Shown here one piece after another: positions 31,323 to 40,417 of a DNA stretch of 41,651 nt; position 1 is the first letter of the stretch, and each line of letters starts with the position of its first letter. Source of the DNA: DATLXU01 sp035575515 (GTDB lineage: Bacteria > Acidobacteriota > Blastocatellia > UBA7656). A program made the position numbers and the translations under genes. Location of the stretch: positions 1 to 41,651 of the forward strand of contig DATLXU010000098.1 in the NCBI GenBank assembly GCA_035575515.1. Reading direction: 5' to 3'. The notes below the pieces were generated by a model that saw only the letters and a program-made list of their open reading frames with translations, made no database searches and was not told the DNA's origin.

Positions 31323-32021
31323 ATGATCGAAGAGATTAAAGAGCGATTGACGCGAGTCCGCGAGCAAATAGCGCAAGCCGCCAGACGCGCTAACCGGCAG
31401 GCTGAAGATATAACGCTGATCGCCGTCTCCAAGACATTCGACGCAGCGACGGTGCAGATCGCGGTTGATGCAGGCGTGCGCGACCTTGGCGAAAACCGCG
31501 TGCAGGAAGCCTTGAGCAAAGTCGGGCAGGTGAAAGGTGAGGGGTTGCGCTGGCATCTGATAGGCCACCTTCAATCGAACAAAGCGCGGCACGCCGTGAA
31601 AACATTCGACGTGGTTCACTCAATTGACAGCCGCGAGCTTGTTGAACGACTGGATCGCATCGCGGGCGAAGAAGCGCGAAGCCCCGTTGTGCTCGTGCAG
31701 GTTGACTTAGGTCACGAGGCTACAAAGACAGGCGCGGATGAATCCGAGTTGCCTGAAATAATCGAGGCGTTGGATAGATCAAATAATCTTGAGTTTAGAG
31801 GTTTGATGACGCTGCCGCCATTTTTTGAAGATGCGGAAAAGGCTCGCCCGTACTTTCGCCGCTTGCGCGAGATACTTGATGGAATCAATCAGGGCCGCTC
31901 AGGCGAGCGACGGCTCACGGAGCTTTCGATGGGAATGAGCCACGATTTCGAAGTGGCGATTGAAGAAGGCGCGACGATGGTGCGCGTCGGCACGGCCATC
32001 TTTGGCGCGCGGGGAATGTAG
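31323..32021 (+). CDS. yggS: YggS-family PLP-binding homeostasis protein
   Basis: A 232-residue TIM-barrel protein that binds pyridoxal 5'-phosphate and helps keep free PLP in balance; no catalytic activity is established for the family. The PLP lysine is K37 (LIAVSKTFDAATV). Other hallmarks are GENRVQEALSK, WHLIGHLQSNKAR, LVQVDLGHEATKTG, GLMTLPPFFED and LSMGMSHDFEVAIEEGATMV (phosphate-binding). It begins the conserved yggS-yggT-yggU run found in many bacteria. Confidence 0.95.
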   Translation: MIEEIKERLTRVREQIAQAARRANRQAEDITLIAVSKTFDAATVQIAVDAGVRDLGENRVQEALSKVGQVKGEGLRWHLIGHLQSNKARHAVKTFDVVHSIDSRELVERLDRIAGEEARSPVVLVQVDLGHEATKTGADESELPEIIEALDRSNNLEFRGLMTLPPFFEDAEKARPYFRRLREILDGINQGRSGERRLTELSMGMSHDFEVAIEEGATMVRVGTAIFGARGM

Positions 32022-32110
32022 GCGTCAGGAGGCTGAATATCAAGAGCTTTAATTATCATTCTTGAGCTTAGTTCTAACAGTTTCCCTTACCCCTGAATCG
32101 AGGTGAAAGA

Positions 32111-32704
32111 TTGAACGTTTTGGTTGAAGCCCTCTACTGGATTTCAGTAGTCATCTTCTGGGCGACGATTGGATTTTCGGCGCTCTTTTTTCTGCGCGTG
32201 CTGCTGGCGTGGCTCGGAGTCAATCCCTTTGGGCGAATCCCTTATCACCTTACGCGCATCACCGAGCCGATGGTGCGGCCCATACGCTATCAGTTTCGCG
32301 GCGGCTACACGCGCTTCGATTTAATCCCGCTGCTGATAGGCGTAATGATTCTGGTGACGGGATTGTTCATCTACAGCATAATCGGACAGCTCGCGGGAAT
32401 ACTTGCCGAGATAGACCTCAACGCCAGGCATGGCACGCTCGCTACTCGATTACTCGTTGCAGAATTGATTAATCTCGTCGGGCTGCTTTACATCGTCGCA
32501 ATCTTCCTGCGGTTCTTCCTGCCGTTCTTCGGCGTAGGCTATAACAACAAGTTCATGCGATTTCTGTTCGTGATAACAGAACCGTTGCTCAAGCCACTTC
32601 GCCGCTTGTTCGTAGTCAGAATGTTCGACTTCTCTCCCCTGATTGCGATGCTTATCGTGCAATTGGTTATTGGATTCGTTTCGCGCGCGGTCGCCGGAGT
32701 TTAA
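32111..32704 (+). CDS. yggT: YggT-family integral membrane protein
   Basis: A 197-residue inner-membrane protein with two YggT repeats: about 15-75 (FLRVLLAWLGVNPFGRIPYH, then TEPMVRPIRYQF) and about 120-185 (ITEPLLKPLRRLF). About four membrane segments are predicted. The start is TTG at 32111 with GAGGTGA 4 nt upstream; no ATG start fits better. It lies between yggS and yggU; the run is linked in many bacteria to division or osmotic functions, but the role is not settled. Confidence 0.93.
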   Translation: MNVLVEALYWISVVIFWATIGFSALFFLRVLLAWLGVNPFGRIPYHLTRITEPMVRPIRYQFRGGYTRFDLIPLLIGVMILVTGLFIYSIIGQLAGILAEIDLNARHGTLATRLLVAELINLVGLLYIVAIFLRFFLPFFGVGYNNKFMRFLFVITEPLLKPLRRLFVVRMFDFSPLIAMLIVQLVIGFVSRAVAGV

Positions 32705-32713
32705 TGAATAGCC

Positions 32714-33010
32714 GTGATCGAGTTCAACGAAAAAGCGGGTGCGGTCACTTTCAAAGTCCGCGTGCAACCGCGCGCGTCGCGTTCCGAAATCGCAGGCGAG
32801 CACGCAGGCGCGCTGAAGTTGCGCGTAGCTGCGCCTCCCGTTGACGGCAAAGCCAACGAAGAATGCTGCTGCTTCATTGCAAAGGCGATGGGCGTAAGCG
32901 TTTCTTCCGTTGAAATAATTTCAGGTGAGTCTTCACGAGATAAGATCATCCGCGTGCACGGCGTAAGCGCAGACCGCGCGCGCGCTGCGCTGACCGATCA
33001 ATCACGGTAA
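32714..33010 (+). CDS. yggU: YggU/DUF167-family protein
   Basis: A 98-residue cytoplasmic protein of the DUF167 family. Signatures are FKVRVQPRASRSEIAGEHAG, LKLRVAAPPVDGKANEE and SGESSRDKIIRVHG. Start is GTG at 32714, 9 bp after the yggT stop, so it is co-transcribed with it. Biochemical function is unknown. Confidence 0.93.
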   Translation: MIEFNEKAGAVTFKVRVQPRASRSEIAGEHAGALKLRVAAPPVDGKANEECCCFIAKAMGVSVSSVEIISGESSRDKIIRVHGVSADRARAALTDQSR

Positions 33011-33013
33011 AAA

Positions 33014-33085
33014 GGAAAGCCGTGGAATCATCGCCCGCATAAAGAGCCGGTGCGGAAACTTCCGAAGATGATCCTGCGGCTTTCC
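33014..33085. terminator. Long imperfect inverted repeat between convergent genes
   Basis: GGAAAGCCGTGGAATCATC (33014-33032) pairs with GATGATCCTGCGGCTTTCC (33067-33085) with about three mismatches across 19 positions and a 34-nt centre. It lies between the yggU stop and the phosphatase stop and could be a bidirectional transcript end or a palindromic element. Confidence 0.5.
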
Positions 33086-33117
33086 CGCTGAATGGCTGCG
33101 CGCTTCGCGCTGGTGAT

Positions 33118-33723
33118 TTAGCGATTCGCCGTCGAGCTTTTTGCGGCTGAAGCCGCAGCGTTCTTTTGCGCTAAGCCTTTGTAGTAATCGAAGACGAAAT
33201 TCTTGAGCGCGCTGTGGTCACCGTTCTTCATGAATTCGTACTGCTTCATCTCTTCAAACGCCTGATCGGCGCTCCATCCGTCGTGCGTCATCCGGTACGC
33301 TGCCGTCAGCGCGCCCGTGCGATGTCGGCCTCCCGCGCAGTGGACGAACACAGGCTGATTCGCAGGGTCGTTGACTATCTTCAAGAACTCCGCGACCTGC
33401 TCAGGCGTAGGCGCGTCGTTTTCGTCAAGCGGTATCCGAAAGAACCTCATCCCCGCAGCTTCGGCGAGTTGCTGCTCGTCTTTCGGCCCGCGACGGTGAA
33501 CGTCAACGACGGTCTTCACGCCGAGCGACGCAAGCGCCGCATAATCTCTCTTTTCGGGCTGCGCGCCGCGATAGTAGTTTTCGTTTACGCGCCCGAAGTT
33601 CTTTATGTGAATACTCGACAGATCGGTTGGCTGATTACCGCTCGCAGCCGACGCGGCGACTAGGCTAAAGGCCGCGACGAACGCAGCAGCGCAGGCATTA
33701 AACAGTTTACGACTCAAACTCAT
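33118..33723 (-). CDS. Exported dual-specificity/tyrosine phosphatase
   Basis: A 201-residue protein from the ATG at 33723 with a signal peptide (about 1-28, ending ASAASG). The P-loop is VHCAGGRHRTG with catalytic C129 and R135 (Cx5R), and a candidate general-acid Asp lies near D100/D103. It resembles small dual-specificity phosphatases and would remove phosphate from proteins, inositol phosphates or similar, outside the cytoplasm. It lies 121 bp downstream of paralogue B of the possible kinase-like family on the same strand, so the pair may form an export-localised phosphorylation set (inference). The C-terminal Ala-rich tail is low-complexity. Confidence 0.9.
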   Translation of the reverse strand: MSLSRKLFNACAAAFVAAFSLVAASAASGNQPTDLSSIHIKNFGRVNENYYRGAQPEKRDYAALASLGVKTVVDVHRRGPKDEQQLAEAAGMRFFRIPLDENDAPTPEQVAEFLKIVNDPANQPVFVHCAGGRHRTGALTAAYRMTHDGWSADQAFEEMKQYEFMKNGDHSALKNFVFDYYKGLAQKNAAASAAKSSTANR

Positions 33724-33844
33724 TGCACATCCTCTTGCTTTAATTCTTTGGGACGCCCTCATGGACTTCTCATTAACATGATAATCCTGCCGACTCGTGC
33801 GGCACAACCGGGCCAACGGTTATGAATTTATTGCGAACGGCGGC

Positions 33845-34840
33845 TCATTTGAGGCTTTGAAGCTCGCGGATGCGCTCTCGTATTGCGCGCACGTAAATGG
33901 CAATATCCTCATCATCGAATCCACCCGCGCGAAAAGCATCTGAAAGCTGTTTGTCTGACAATCGCGCGAGCAGATCGCCCATCCAGCGAGCGCTTTCAAC
34001 CATCACGCCGCGGAGCGCGTCGCGCCCGAAGCTGCGATTCCAGTGAAAGATGACCTCGCCTTCTCGGACGCCTTCAATGAATCTGTGATTTGCAAACGCC
34101 TCGGCGTCGCCGCGCGAGCCGGGTACAGCAACGTCTTTGTAAATTGGGATGCGATTGATGAAAGAGCCTGTCGTTCCAAGCGACGCGCCGAGATCGGCCA
34201 CGTAATAGATTTGCTTGCTCGGATCGTTTTCAGACTGAACGATTTTGTTATTGATGGATGAGAGGTCCCAGTTATTGATGAGCGCCATTAGAACTTTCAA
34301 TCCTTGAAGCTCGCGTGTGTTTTGAAAGTGGTTCGAGTTCCAATCCCACCGGCCAGTGGTCTTGAATCCATCATCGTCGCGCTCAAAGCGAACGTTGCGC
34401 ACTTCAAAGCCGCCGCGCCCCTCGATGCGCGCTCGCTTGACGAAATAGTCCTGATCCGTGTGATAACCGACTGCCCAGATGATACGGGTCGCCGCCGTTT
34501 CCGCGCCTGCTTCGGGACCGAACTTCACCGTCCACTTTCGACCACGTTCATCGCGCACGACTATTTTTTCGGAGGTATCATCGGGAGGCCCCTCGCGCTT
34601 GATGAATGTGAACTTGCCATTCGGGTCGGGCGCACCCTCTCTGCCGCCGATGCCGTAAAAGAGGTCGCGGCTCTCGATGTCGCGCGGCTCCTGCCACATG
34701 ATCTGTCGCCCGTCGCGGAAGGCTTTGTCACCGCTGCCAGTCGTGTTCGCTTCTTGCGCGGCGTTGGCAAAAAGAGTGATGGGCAGAAATATTGATAAAA
34801 AGGAAAGGGCAAGCGTGCAAGGCAATTTCAATGCAATCAT
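33845..34840 (-). CDS. Exported protein with possible atypical kinase fold (paralogue B)
   Basis: A 331-residue homologue of the protein at 17109-18179, with a signal peptide (about 1-28) but no Lys/Asp-rich linker. Shared features are DIESRDLFYG, WTVKFG with K106, E114, GRGGFEVRNVRFERDDDG, then LKVLMALINNWDLSSINNK (D192, N196/N197) and YYVADLGASLGTTGS (D216, G218). The order Lys, Glu, Asp...Asn, Asp-x-Gly matches protein-kinase-like folds such as Fam20/HipA/CotH; function is not established. It sits upstream of the exported phosphatase on the same strand. Confidence 0.85.
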   Translation of the reverse strand: MIALKLPCTLALSFLSIFLPITLFANAAQEANTTGSGDKAFRDGRQIMWQEPRDIESRDLFYGIGGREGAPDPNGKFTFIKREGPPDDTSEKIVVRDERGRKWTVKFGPEAGAETAATRIIWAVGYHTDQDYFVKRARIEGRGGFEVRNVRFERDDDGFKTTGRWDWNSNHFQNTRELQGLKVLMALINNWDLSSINNKIVQSENDPSKQIYYVADLGASLGTTGSFINRIPIYKDVAVPGSRGDAEAFANHRFIEGVREGEVIFHWNRSFGRDALRGVMVESARWMGDLLARLSDKQLSDAFRAGGFDDEDIAIYVRAIRERIRELQSLK

Positions 34841-34948
34841 CCCGATAACTTGTCCTCACAGCGCCATTATCAAGAATACCACAAAGCAACGGATAATCTT
34901 ATCTCTCGATTTTAAGATTAGATTCAAAGTGAATGAGAATCGCGACCG

Positions 34949-35335
34949 TCAGGTTTGCGCAGCGCGGCGGCTCCTTTTGAAATCGCGCGCGTTGACGAAA
35001 ATGGAAGCCGCGAGCGCGGCAAAGAAGCAAATCGTAACCGATGTGTCGACGAGGCTGGCGTTGAAATCCAACCCTGTGATTCTATCAAGCAGATACTTCA
35101 CGTAAGAGTTGGGAATGTTTTCGCGACCGAGCTTGTGCAAGACTTGCCAGTGCCAGTCCGTGAGCGGGCAATAGCCAATGCCGTAGAATAATCCAAGCGC
35201 GAACCATGAAAGCCCTGTCAGCAGGAGCAGTGCGAGATTTGCGCGTCTCGTCTTCTTCCACATCCAGCCGAAGAGGTTGAAGACGATGACCGCCGAGTGA
35301 AATACAAGAAAGAATTTGTCGAGCAGTTCGTACAT
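34949..35335 (-). CDS. DUF2784-type membrane protein
   Basis: A 128-residue inner-membrane protein with about four hydrophobic segments. The phrase IGYCPLTDWHWQVLHKLG and overall layout match DUF2784, a family of unknown function. Start is ATG at 35335. It is divergent from the Omp85 gene with 57 bp between starts, so a shared regulatory region is likely. Confidence 0.75.
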   Translation of the reverse strand: MYELLDKFFLVFHSAVIVFNLFGWMWKKTRRANLALLLLTGLSWFALGLFYGIGYCPLTDWHWQVLHKLGRENIPNSYVKYLLDRITGLDFNASLVDTSVTICFFAALAASIFVNARDFKRSRRAAQT

Positions 35336-35392
35336 AATCGGTAACGCAAGATAGTTCGCAAAGGGCCGTTCAATTCCAGGAGAGATGATATT

Positions 35393-36943
35393 ATGAAGCC
35401 AGCGGCTCTCGCCATCCTGCTCGCACTCGTCGGCGCGACAAGCGGCTTCGGGCAGCAGTTCAGACTTGGGCGTCTCGACATCATGGGCAATCTTAAAACC
35501 AAACAGTCCGTGATTCTGCGCATGATTCCGCTCGAAGAAGGCGATATCTTCGACACAACGCTATGGGAGTTGGGGCTTGAGCTTCTGAACCGCTCCGGCC
35601 TGTTCGAGCCAATATCTCCCGGCGACGTTGAGATGAAATTCGACCCGTCGCGCGGCGTCGTGGATGTTGTGCTTCACCTGCGCGAGCGCGATTATCAGCG
35701 CGTTGACTTTGATGCAGGCGGAGGCACTACTGGAGGCGCAAGCGTCGGGCTTCAGTACTCGCACATAAACCTCACTGGCCGTGCCGACCGCCTTAGCGCG
35801 CAACTCAGAATCGGCACGCGAGAGCGTTTGCTTGCGGGCGGGTATTCAATCACGACGCTGACGAGAATTCCTATCACGTTTGATATGGCAGGCTCGTACC
35901 AGCGGTTTGAGTTTGTGGACGCGCGCACGGCTGGAAACGACAGGCGACCACTGTTCGTTCAGCGCAGCGCGGTTTTGAGTTTCGGAGCGTCCGTGCCAGT
36001 CGCTGAGCCTCGCAACACTCTCTTCGCGCGCACAAGAGCAGGTCTTAACTATTCGTTCACATCGAACAACGTTATTGATTTACTTGGTCAATCGGTGACA
36101 GTAATGGACGAAGTTTTGCGAAGCGACTTCCGCATCGCATCGCTTACGCCGTTTGTCACGCGCGACACGCTCGACCGCGCATTCGATCCAACGAGCGGCT
36201 CGCGATTAGTCATAGCGACTGAACTGAGCGCGCGGGCATTCGGCGGCAGCATAAACACAATTAATCCTTCATTCGATTATCGTCGCTTCTTTCGCCTGAG
36301 CAATGGCGCGCGCGAGCCTCGCGTTTTCGGGCTTCGCGCGCGGCTCTCGCACGTGGCAGGATTCGGCGAGCCGTTCCGGGCGGGCGCGCCCGTGGTTATC
36401 GGAGGCGTGCCGGTGTTCAGGAGGTTTTTCGTGGGCGGAGAAAATGAAGTGCGCGGTTATGATGTGAACTCGATTGCGCCGCTCGCGCGCATTGATCGCT
36501 TCGTTGTGACGGATGGCGATAAGCTCGAATCGGTTTCGACCGAAGTGCGGCCCGTCGGCGGCGACACTAGATTCGCATTCAACGCAGAATACCGGCTGCC
36601 GCTCATCTGGAGACTGTCTGCGGCTGCGTTCTTCGATTTCGGCGCATCGCTGAACTTGCGGAGGCTGGGAGAAGAACGGTTTGAAAGCGTGGTGCGAGCC
36701 GAGCCTCAGGGAACGGCTGTAAGATTATTAACTGTGCTGCGCCCGCTCGATGGCGAAAGCCGCCTGCCTGACTACCGCGTGTCGCTTGGCGGAGAGTTGC
36801 GGATGATGATTCCGGTATTGAACATACCGCTGCGATTGATCTTTGCCGCAAATCCGAATGCGCAGAGGCAACCGTCAGAATCTTTCGTGATTGCTCCTGA
36901 AAAGCGATTCGCCTTCAGGTTTGGCTTCAGCCGCACGCTTTAG
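35393..36943 (+). CDS. Compact Omp85/BamA-TamA-family outer-membrane protein
   Basis: A 516-residue outer-membrane protein with a signal peptide (about 1-20, ending GFGQQ). Residues about 22-100 form a single POTRA-like domain (RLGRLDIMGNLKTKQSVILR, LNRSGLF). A ~400-residue Omp85 barrel follows, with the conserved FFVGGENEVRGY (VRGY/VRGF-type loop 6 motif) and a C-terminal FRFGFSRTL. BamA has five and TamA three POTRA domains; this form has only one. Possible roles are outer-membrane protein insertion or secretion of a partner protein, but no partner gene is adjacent. Confidence 0.88.
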   Translation: MKPAALAILLALVGATSGFGQQFRLGRLDIMGNLKTKQSVILRMIPLEEGDIFDTTLWELGLELLNRSGLFEPISPGDVEMKFDPSRGVVDVVLHLRERDYQRVDFDAGGGTTGGASVGLQYSHINLTGRADRLSAQLRIGTRERLLAGGYSITTLTRIPITFDMAGSYQRFEFVDARTAGNDRRPLFVQRSAVLSFGASVPVAEPRNTLFARTRAGLNYSFTSNNVIDLLGQSVTVMDEVLRSDFRIASLTPFVTRDTLDRAFDPTSGSRLVIATELSARAFGGSINTINPSFDYRRFFRLSNGAREPRVFGLRARLSHVAGFGEPFRAGAPVVIGGVPVFRRFFVGGENEVRGYDVNSIAPLARIDRFVVTDGDKLESVSTEVRPVGGDTRFAFNAEYRLPLIWRLSAAAFFDFGASLNLRRLGEERFESVVRAEPQGTAVRLLTVLRPLDGESRLPDYRVSLGGELRMMIPVLNIPLRLIFAANPNAQRQPSESFVIAPEKRFAFRFGFSRTL

Positions 36944-37011
36944 CTGCGCGCCGCTTAGAGAGACCTGCGATTGAACGACAGATTGCTATAAGGCCAAATC
37001 CAATCTCCTGA

Positions 37012-39450
37012 CTACTCTGACAGGGCTTTCAGCTTCTCTCGCGCGTCGGCGAATCGCTTGCGCAATTTCGGAATTGCAGCGTCGCTGTAACCTTGAGCTA
37101 AATTCTTTTCCGCAACATCCATCCACCGCAAAAGGTCACGCGCCGCGCGGCGCGCGGCTTCTCGATCGTTGCTTCCTTTGCTCCCGAACCACATGGGTCC
37201 CGTGTGCGCGAACGGATAGCTATCCATCACAGGCCAGCGAGCCGCACCGCCAAAAATGCGCGCCGCGACCCATCCGCCGCGTGGCGCTTTGATTTCGCCT
37301 TTGAATTGCTTGTGACCTGCCGCGTCGAGACCTTTGTCACTCCAGACGACCTCGCCGTTCACTAACACTTCGACTTTTTCAACGGGGATTGATGACCATA
37401 CATCCATCGTCCAACTGACAGAGCTTTCTTGCGCGGCACGGATCACGCCGCCCGCGTCCGCGCCTGCGACGTTGAATTTAATCATCGGCCCGTTGGTAAC
37501 GAATGTCTGCCCGCGCCTTATCGCCGCAAGATAATTTGCAAGATTCAGCGGCGCGGCTGTCTTCACATAGACGCGCGTCGAGCCAATCGCCATCGTGCGA
37601 TAGAAATTGTGCATCGAGTCGCTTCCGGCAGTGGCCGTTATTGGCAGCCCGATGTTCAACAGGCGATACCACAGGTCGCTCGTGCCAAGCTCGTCGCTCC
37701 ACAGGCAGGCGACTTCAAGCGCGTCAACATCGCCGAGCACGGCGTCGGGAACTAATTCGAGCGGGATGCCGCGCGGCTGGCCCTCTTTCGGAAAAGGCTC
37801 GCGCGGCGTTACCGGATGGACGTAGATGTTTATGCCGCCCTGCTTGCGCGCGTAGTCGAGCGCCTCAGAGTTCGGCAAATCCAAATGGTCGTAAACCGGA
37901 TAGCCCGGCCCGAAATACCATGGCCAGTAAGTCTGCTTGATGCCAACGACGCCGACGTGGCCGAGAAAGTGCGAGCGTACTTCCTGCGCAAAGACAATCA
38001 ATGGATTCGCGTGCCGCCAGTTCCACCATTCAATGTCGTTGAACCGCGTGTGAAGGTTAGCGAGTTGCGGAGTGGCTACGTCCAGTTGCTCGCCTTCCAT
38101 TTCAAGCACGATGTCTTCGGGCGTGAGGCGGTATGGCCCGCCGTAATTCAGATGTTGATGAAGGTCGCCGCCGTACCATCCTTCCAAAGCCGGATTCCAG
38201 ACGGATGACAACTCAAGATCAATCGTCGCAGTTTCACCTGCGCGAACGCTGCGCGTCGCTTCAGCCGGAATGCCCGCGAGTCCATGAACTGCTGTGATGC
38301 GAACATCGCCTGCGGGGACTGCGAGAGTCATTGTGCCGGGCGAGTAGAAAAAGATTAAGCCGTTCTGGCCGTCGAATCGGGGCTGGCCGAGGTCGGGAAT
38401 CAGCGGATGACCGTTGCCGTCAACAACCGAAAGCCGCGCGGGAAGTCCTCTTACAACTCCTTTGTTATGAGTCTTCACAATAACGCGAGAGGTTGGCTCG
38501 CCCCAGTCCCACTTCGCGGGCGAAACATCTTCGGGCACGCCTCCGCCGATGCCGACTCGATAGACATGAAATCGCTCGTCGCTGTCCGAGTCGGTGTAGT
38601 AGATGAACGCGCCGTCGGGACTCCACGCGGGCGCGAGCGGCATCCGAGCGTTGTGCGCAATTTGAATTGGCGGCCCGCCTCTGACATCCATCAGCCACAG
38701 GCGCCAGCCGTCATTTGCAGGAATAGTCGCAACGACTGTGCGGCCATCGGGGCTGAGCGCGGCGCGCATCTGCGAGGCTATCGGCTCTTCTCGCAAGGTG
38801 CGGCGCGAGTCGTCGCGCGTGTTCAGGATTGTTATTGAATCAATGTTGCCGCGCTTCGATATGTAGAGAAACTGATGGCCATCGGGAAACGGCTGCGGAT
38901 CGAGTTCAAGCCCTCGCTCTGAGGTAATGCGCTCTTTCTTTCCATTAGCAAGGTCGAGCCGCCACAGGTCAAAGTCGCCGCTTTCGGCAGAGCTATAAAA
39001 CAACGCGCGGCCATCGTGAGAATAGACAGGATCGAGGTCCATCGCGCGCGTGTTGACCAGCGTTTTTTCAGCGCCGCTCGCAGCGTCAAGCTCGATGATG
39101 TTTGTATCTCTGGTGTCGTCTCTAACGAAAGCGATCCGCTTTCCGTCAGGCGACCACGTGGGGCGCGAGTCAATGCCGCCGCCGCGCGTTAGGCGATGAG
39201 CCTGCCGCGTTGCAAGATCAACTCTCCATATCCATCCGCGCGCCGCTACAGCGAGCGACCGACCATCGGGCGAAACAGCCGGGTCACCCGGTCCCGCGTT
39301 GAGCGTAGGCAGGTTATAGCCTTCGAGATAGACATGATGATTGAATCCTTCGACTTTCGTATAGCGATTCGTCCACTGGCTCAATGCTCCGCCAGCCAGA
39401 AGATGAACGATCAGAAGCATAACGACGACTGTAGAAGATTTTTTTGTCAT
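37012..39450 (-). CDS. TolB-type propeller fused to CehA/McbA-like PHP metallohydrolase
   Basis: An 812-residue exported protein. A signal peptide (about 1-24) is followed by a PD40/TolB-like beta-propeller (about 50-330) with repeated SPDG blades (AVSPDGRSLAVAARG, WSPDGKRIAFVRD, WSPDGAFIYYTDSD). A PHP-type metallohydrolase (about 415-740) begins WYGGDLHQHLNYGG with metal ligands DxHxH, continues through WNWRHANPLIVFAQEVRS and ends with TATAGSDSMHN and VTNGPMIKFNV, as in CehA/McbA-family proteins. The C-terminal ~70 residues are charged. Substrate unknown; the family includes carbaryl hydrolases and polysaccharide-linked enzymes. Confidence 0.9.
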   Translation of the reverse strand: MTKKSSTVVVMLLIVHLLAGGALSQWTNRYTKVEGFNHHVYLEGYNLPTLNAGPGDPAVSPDGRSLAVAARGWIWRVDLATRQAHRLTRGGGIDSRPTWSPDGKRIAFVRDDTRDTNIIELDAASGAEKTLVNTRAMDLDPVYSHDGRALFYSSAESGDFDLWRLDLANGKKERITSERGLELDPQPFPDGHQFLYISKRGNIDSITILNTRDDSRRTLREEPIASQMRAALSPDGRTVVATIPANDGWRLWLMDVRGGPPIQIAHNARMPLAPAWSPDGAFIYYTDSDSDERFHVYRVGIGGGVPEDVSPAKWDWGEPTSRVIVKTHNKGVVRGLPARLSVVDGNGHPLIPDLGQPRFDGQNGLIFFYSPGTMTLAVPAGDVRITAVHGLAGIPAEATRSVRAGETATIDLELSSVWNPALEGWYGGDLHQHLNYGGPYRLTPEDIVLEMEGEQLDVATPQLANLHTRFNDIEWWNWRHANPLIVFAQEVRSHFLGHVGVVGIKQTYWPWYFGPGYPVYDHLDLPNSEALDYARKQGGINIYVHPVTPREPFPKEGQPRGIPLELVPDAVLGDVDALEVACLWSDELGTSDLWYRLLNIGLPITATAGSDSMHNFYRTMAIGSTRVYVKTAAPLNLANYLAAIRRGQTFVTNGPMIKFNVAGADAGGVIRAAQESSVSWTMDVWSSIPVEKVEVLVNGEVVWSDKGLDAAGHKQFKGEIKAPRGGWVAARIFGGAARWPVMDSYPFAHTGPMWFGSKGSNDREAARRAARDLLRWMDVAEKNLAQGYSDAAIPKLRKRFADAREKLKALSE

Positions 39451-39670
39451 AGCGATTGCCTCGAATCCAGAGGAAAATCATTCAAGATAAAATTCACTGC
39501 CTGCGTGTTGTATATCAATTTCGATTTCGCAGTTCAACAGCAACGCCGCGCGCTCGGTGTTTGATAAAAAGCGTTTTGTGCATGAAGCCTTAAAAGCTAT
39601 ATTATTTCTCAACGGCAAGACTGATAATCGGGACCGGGTTTCCAAAAAGAACAGAGAGGACGGATTCATT

Positions 39671-40417
39671 ATGTCAGGACATTCGAAATGGCATTCGATT
39701 AAACACAAGAAAGGAGCGATTGACGCCAAGCGCGGCAAGATGTTCTCGAAGCTGATTAAAGAACTAACAGTCGCCGCGCGCGTCGGAGGCGGCGACCCTG
39801 CGGGCAATCCTCGACTGCGCAAGGCAATGGACGACGCCAAAGCGATGAACATGCCCAAAGACACGATGATGAACGCCATCAAGCGAGGCACGGGCGAAAT
39901 CGCAGGCGCGCAAATCGAAGACATCACATACGAAGGCTACGGGCCGGGCGGAGTGGCCGTCTTCATCGAAGCGCAGACCGACAATCGCACTCGAACCGTA
40001 GCAGAGATTCGCCATATCTTTTCTAAAAACGGCGGCAACCTCGGCGAGTCCGGCTCGGTCGCGTGGATGTTCCATAAGAAAGGCACGATCATCATTGATA
40101 AGGCCGCAGCCGACGAAGAGAAGATAATGGAACTGGCGCTCGAAGCAGGAGCCGAAGACGTGAACGACGACGAAGTCTCCTGGGAAGTCGTGACCGCGCC
40201 CGAAGACTTTAACTCGGTGCTTGACGCAATCAAAGCAGCGGGGATTGAACCGCTGTCGGCTGAGATAGTGATGCGCCCGACGAATTCTGTTGAGGTGCGC
40301 GGCCAGACTGCTCAGCAGGTGCTGCGCTTGATGGAGGCGCTTGAAGACCACGACGACGTTGCGTCGGTCGCTGCGAACTTCGACATACCCGCCGAAGAGA
40401 TGGAGGCAGCCGGTTGA
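39671..40417 (+). CDS. yebC: YebC/PmpR-family transcriptional regulator
   Basis: A 248-residue cytoplasmic DNA-binding protein, known in some bacteria as a translation or transcription modulator. The start ATG at 39671 begins MSGHSKWHSIKHKKGAIDAK, the family's conserved N-terminus, with GAGAGGAC about 10 nt upstream. Other hallmarks are LRKAMDDAKAMNMPKDTMMN, YEGYGPGGVAVFIEAQTDN and GGNLGESGSVAWMF. It overlaps ruvC, the usual neighbour of yebC. Confidence 0.97.
   Translation: MSGHSKWHSIKHKKGAIDAKRGKMFSKLIKELTVAARVGGGDPAGNPRLRKAMDDAKAMNMPKDTMMNAIKRGTGEIAGAQIEDITYEGYGPGGVAVFIEAQTDNRTRTVAEIRHIFSKNGGNLGESGSVAWMFHKKGTIIIDKAAADEEKIMELALEAGAEDVNDDEVSWEVVTAPEDFNSVLDAIKAAGIEPLSAEIVMRPTNSVEVRGQTAQQVLRLMEALEDHDDVASVAANFDIPAEEMEAAG

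Noticed and set aside
31323..33010. yggS-yggT-yggU as a novel cluster
   Set aside because: This order is well known in many bacteria; recorded as ordinary.
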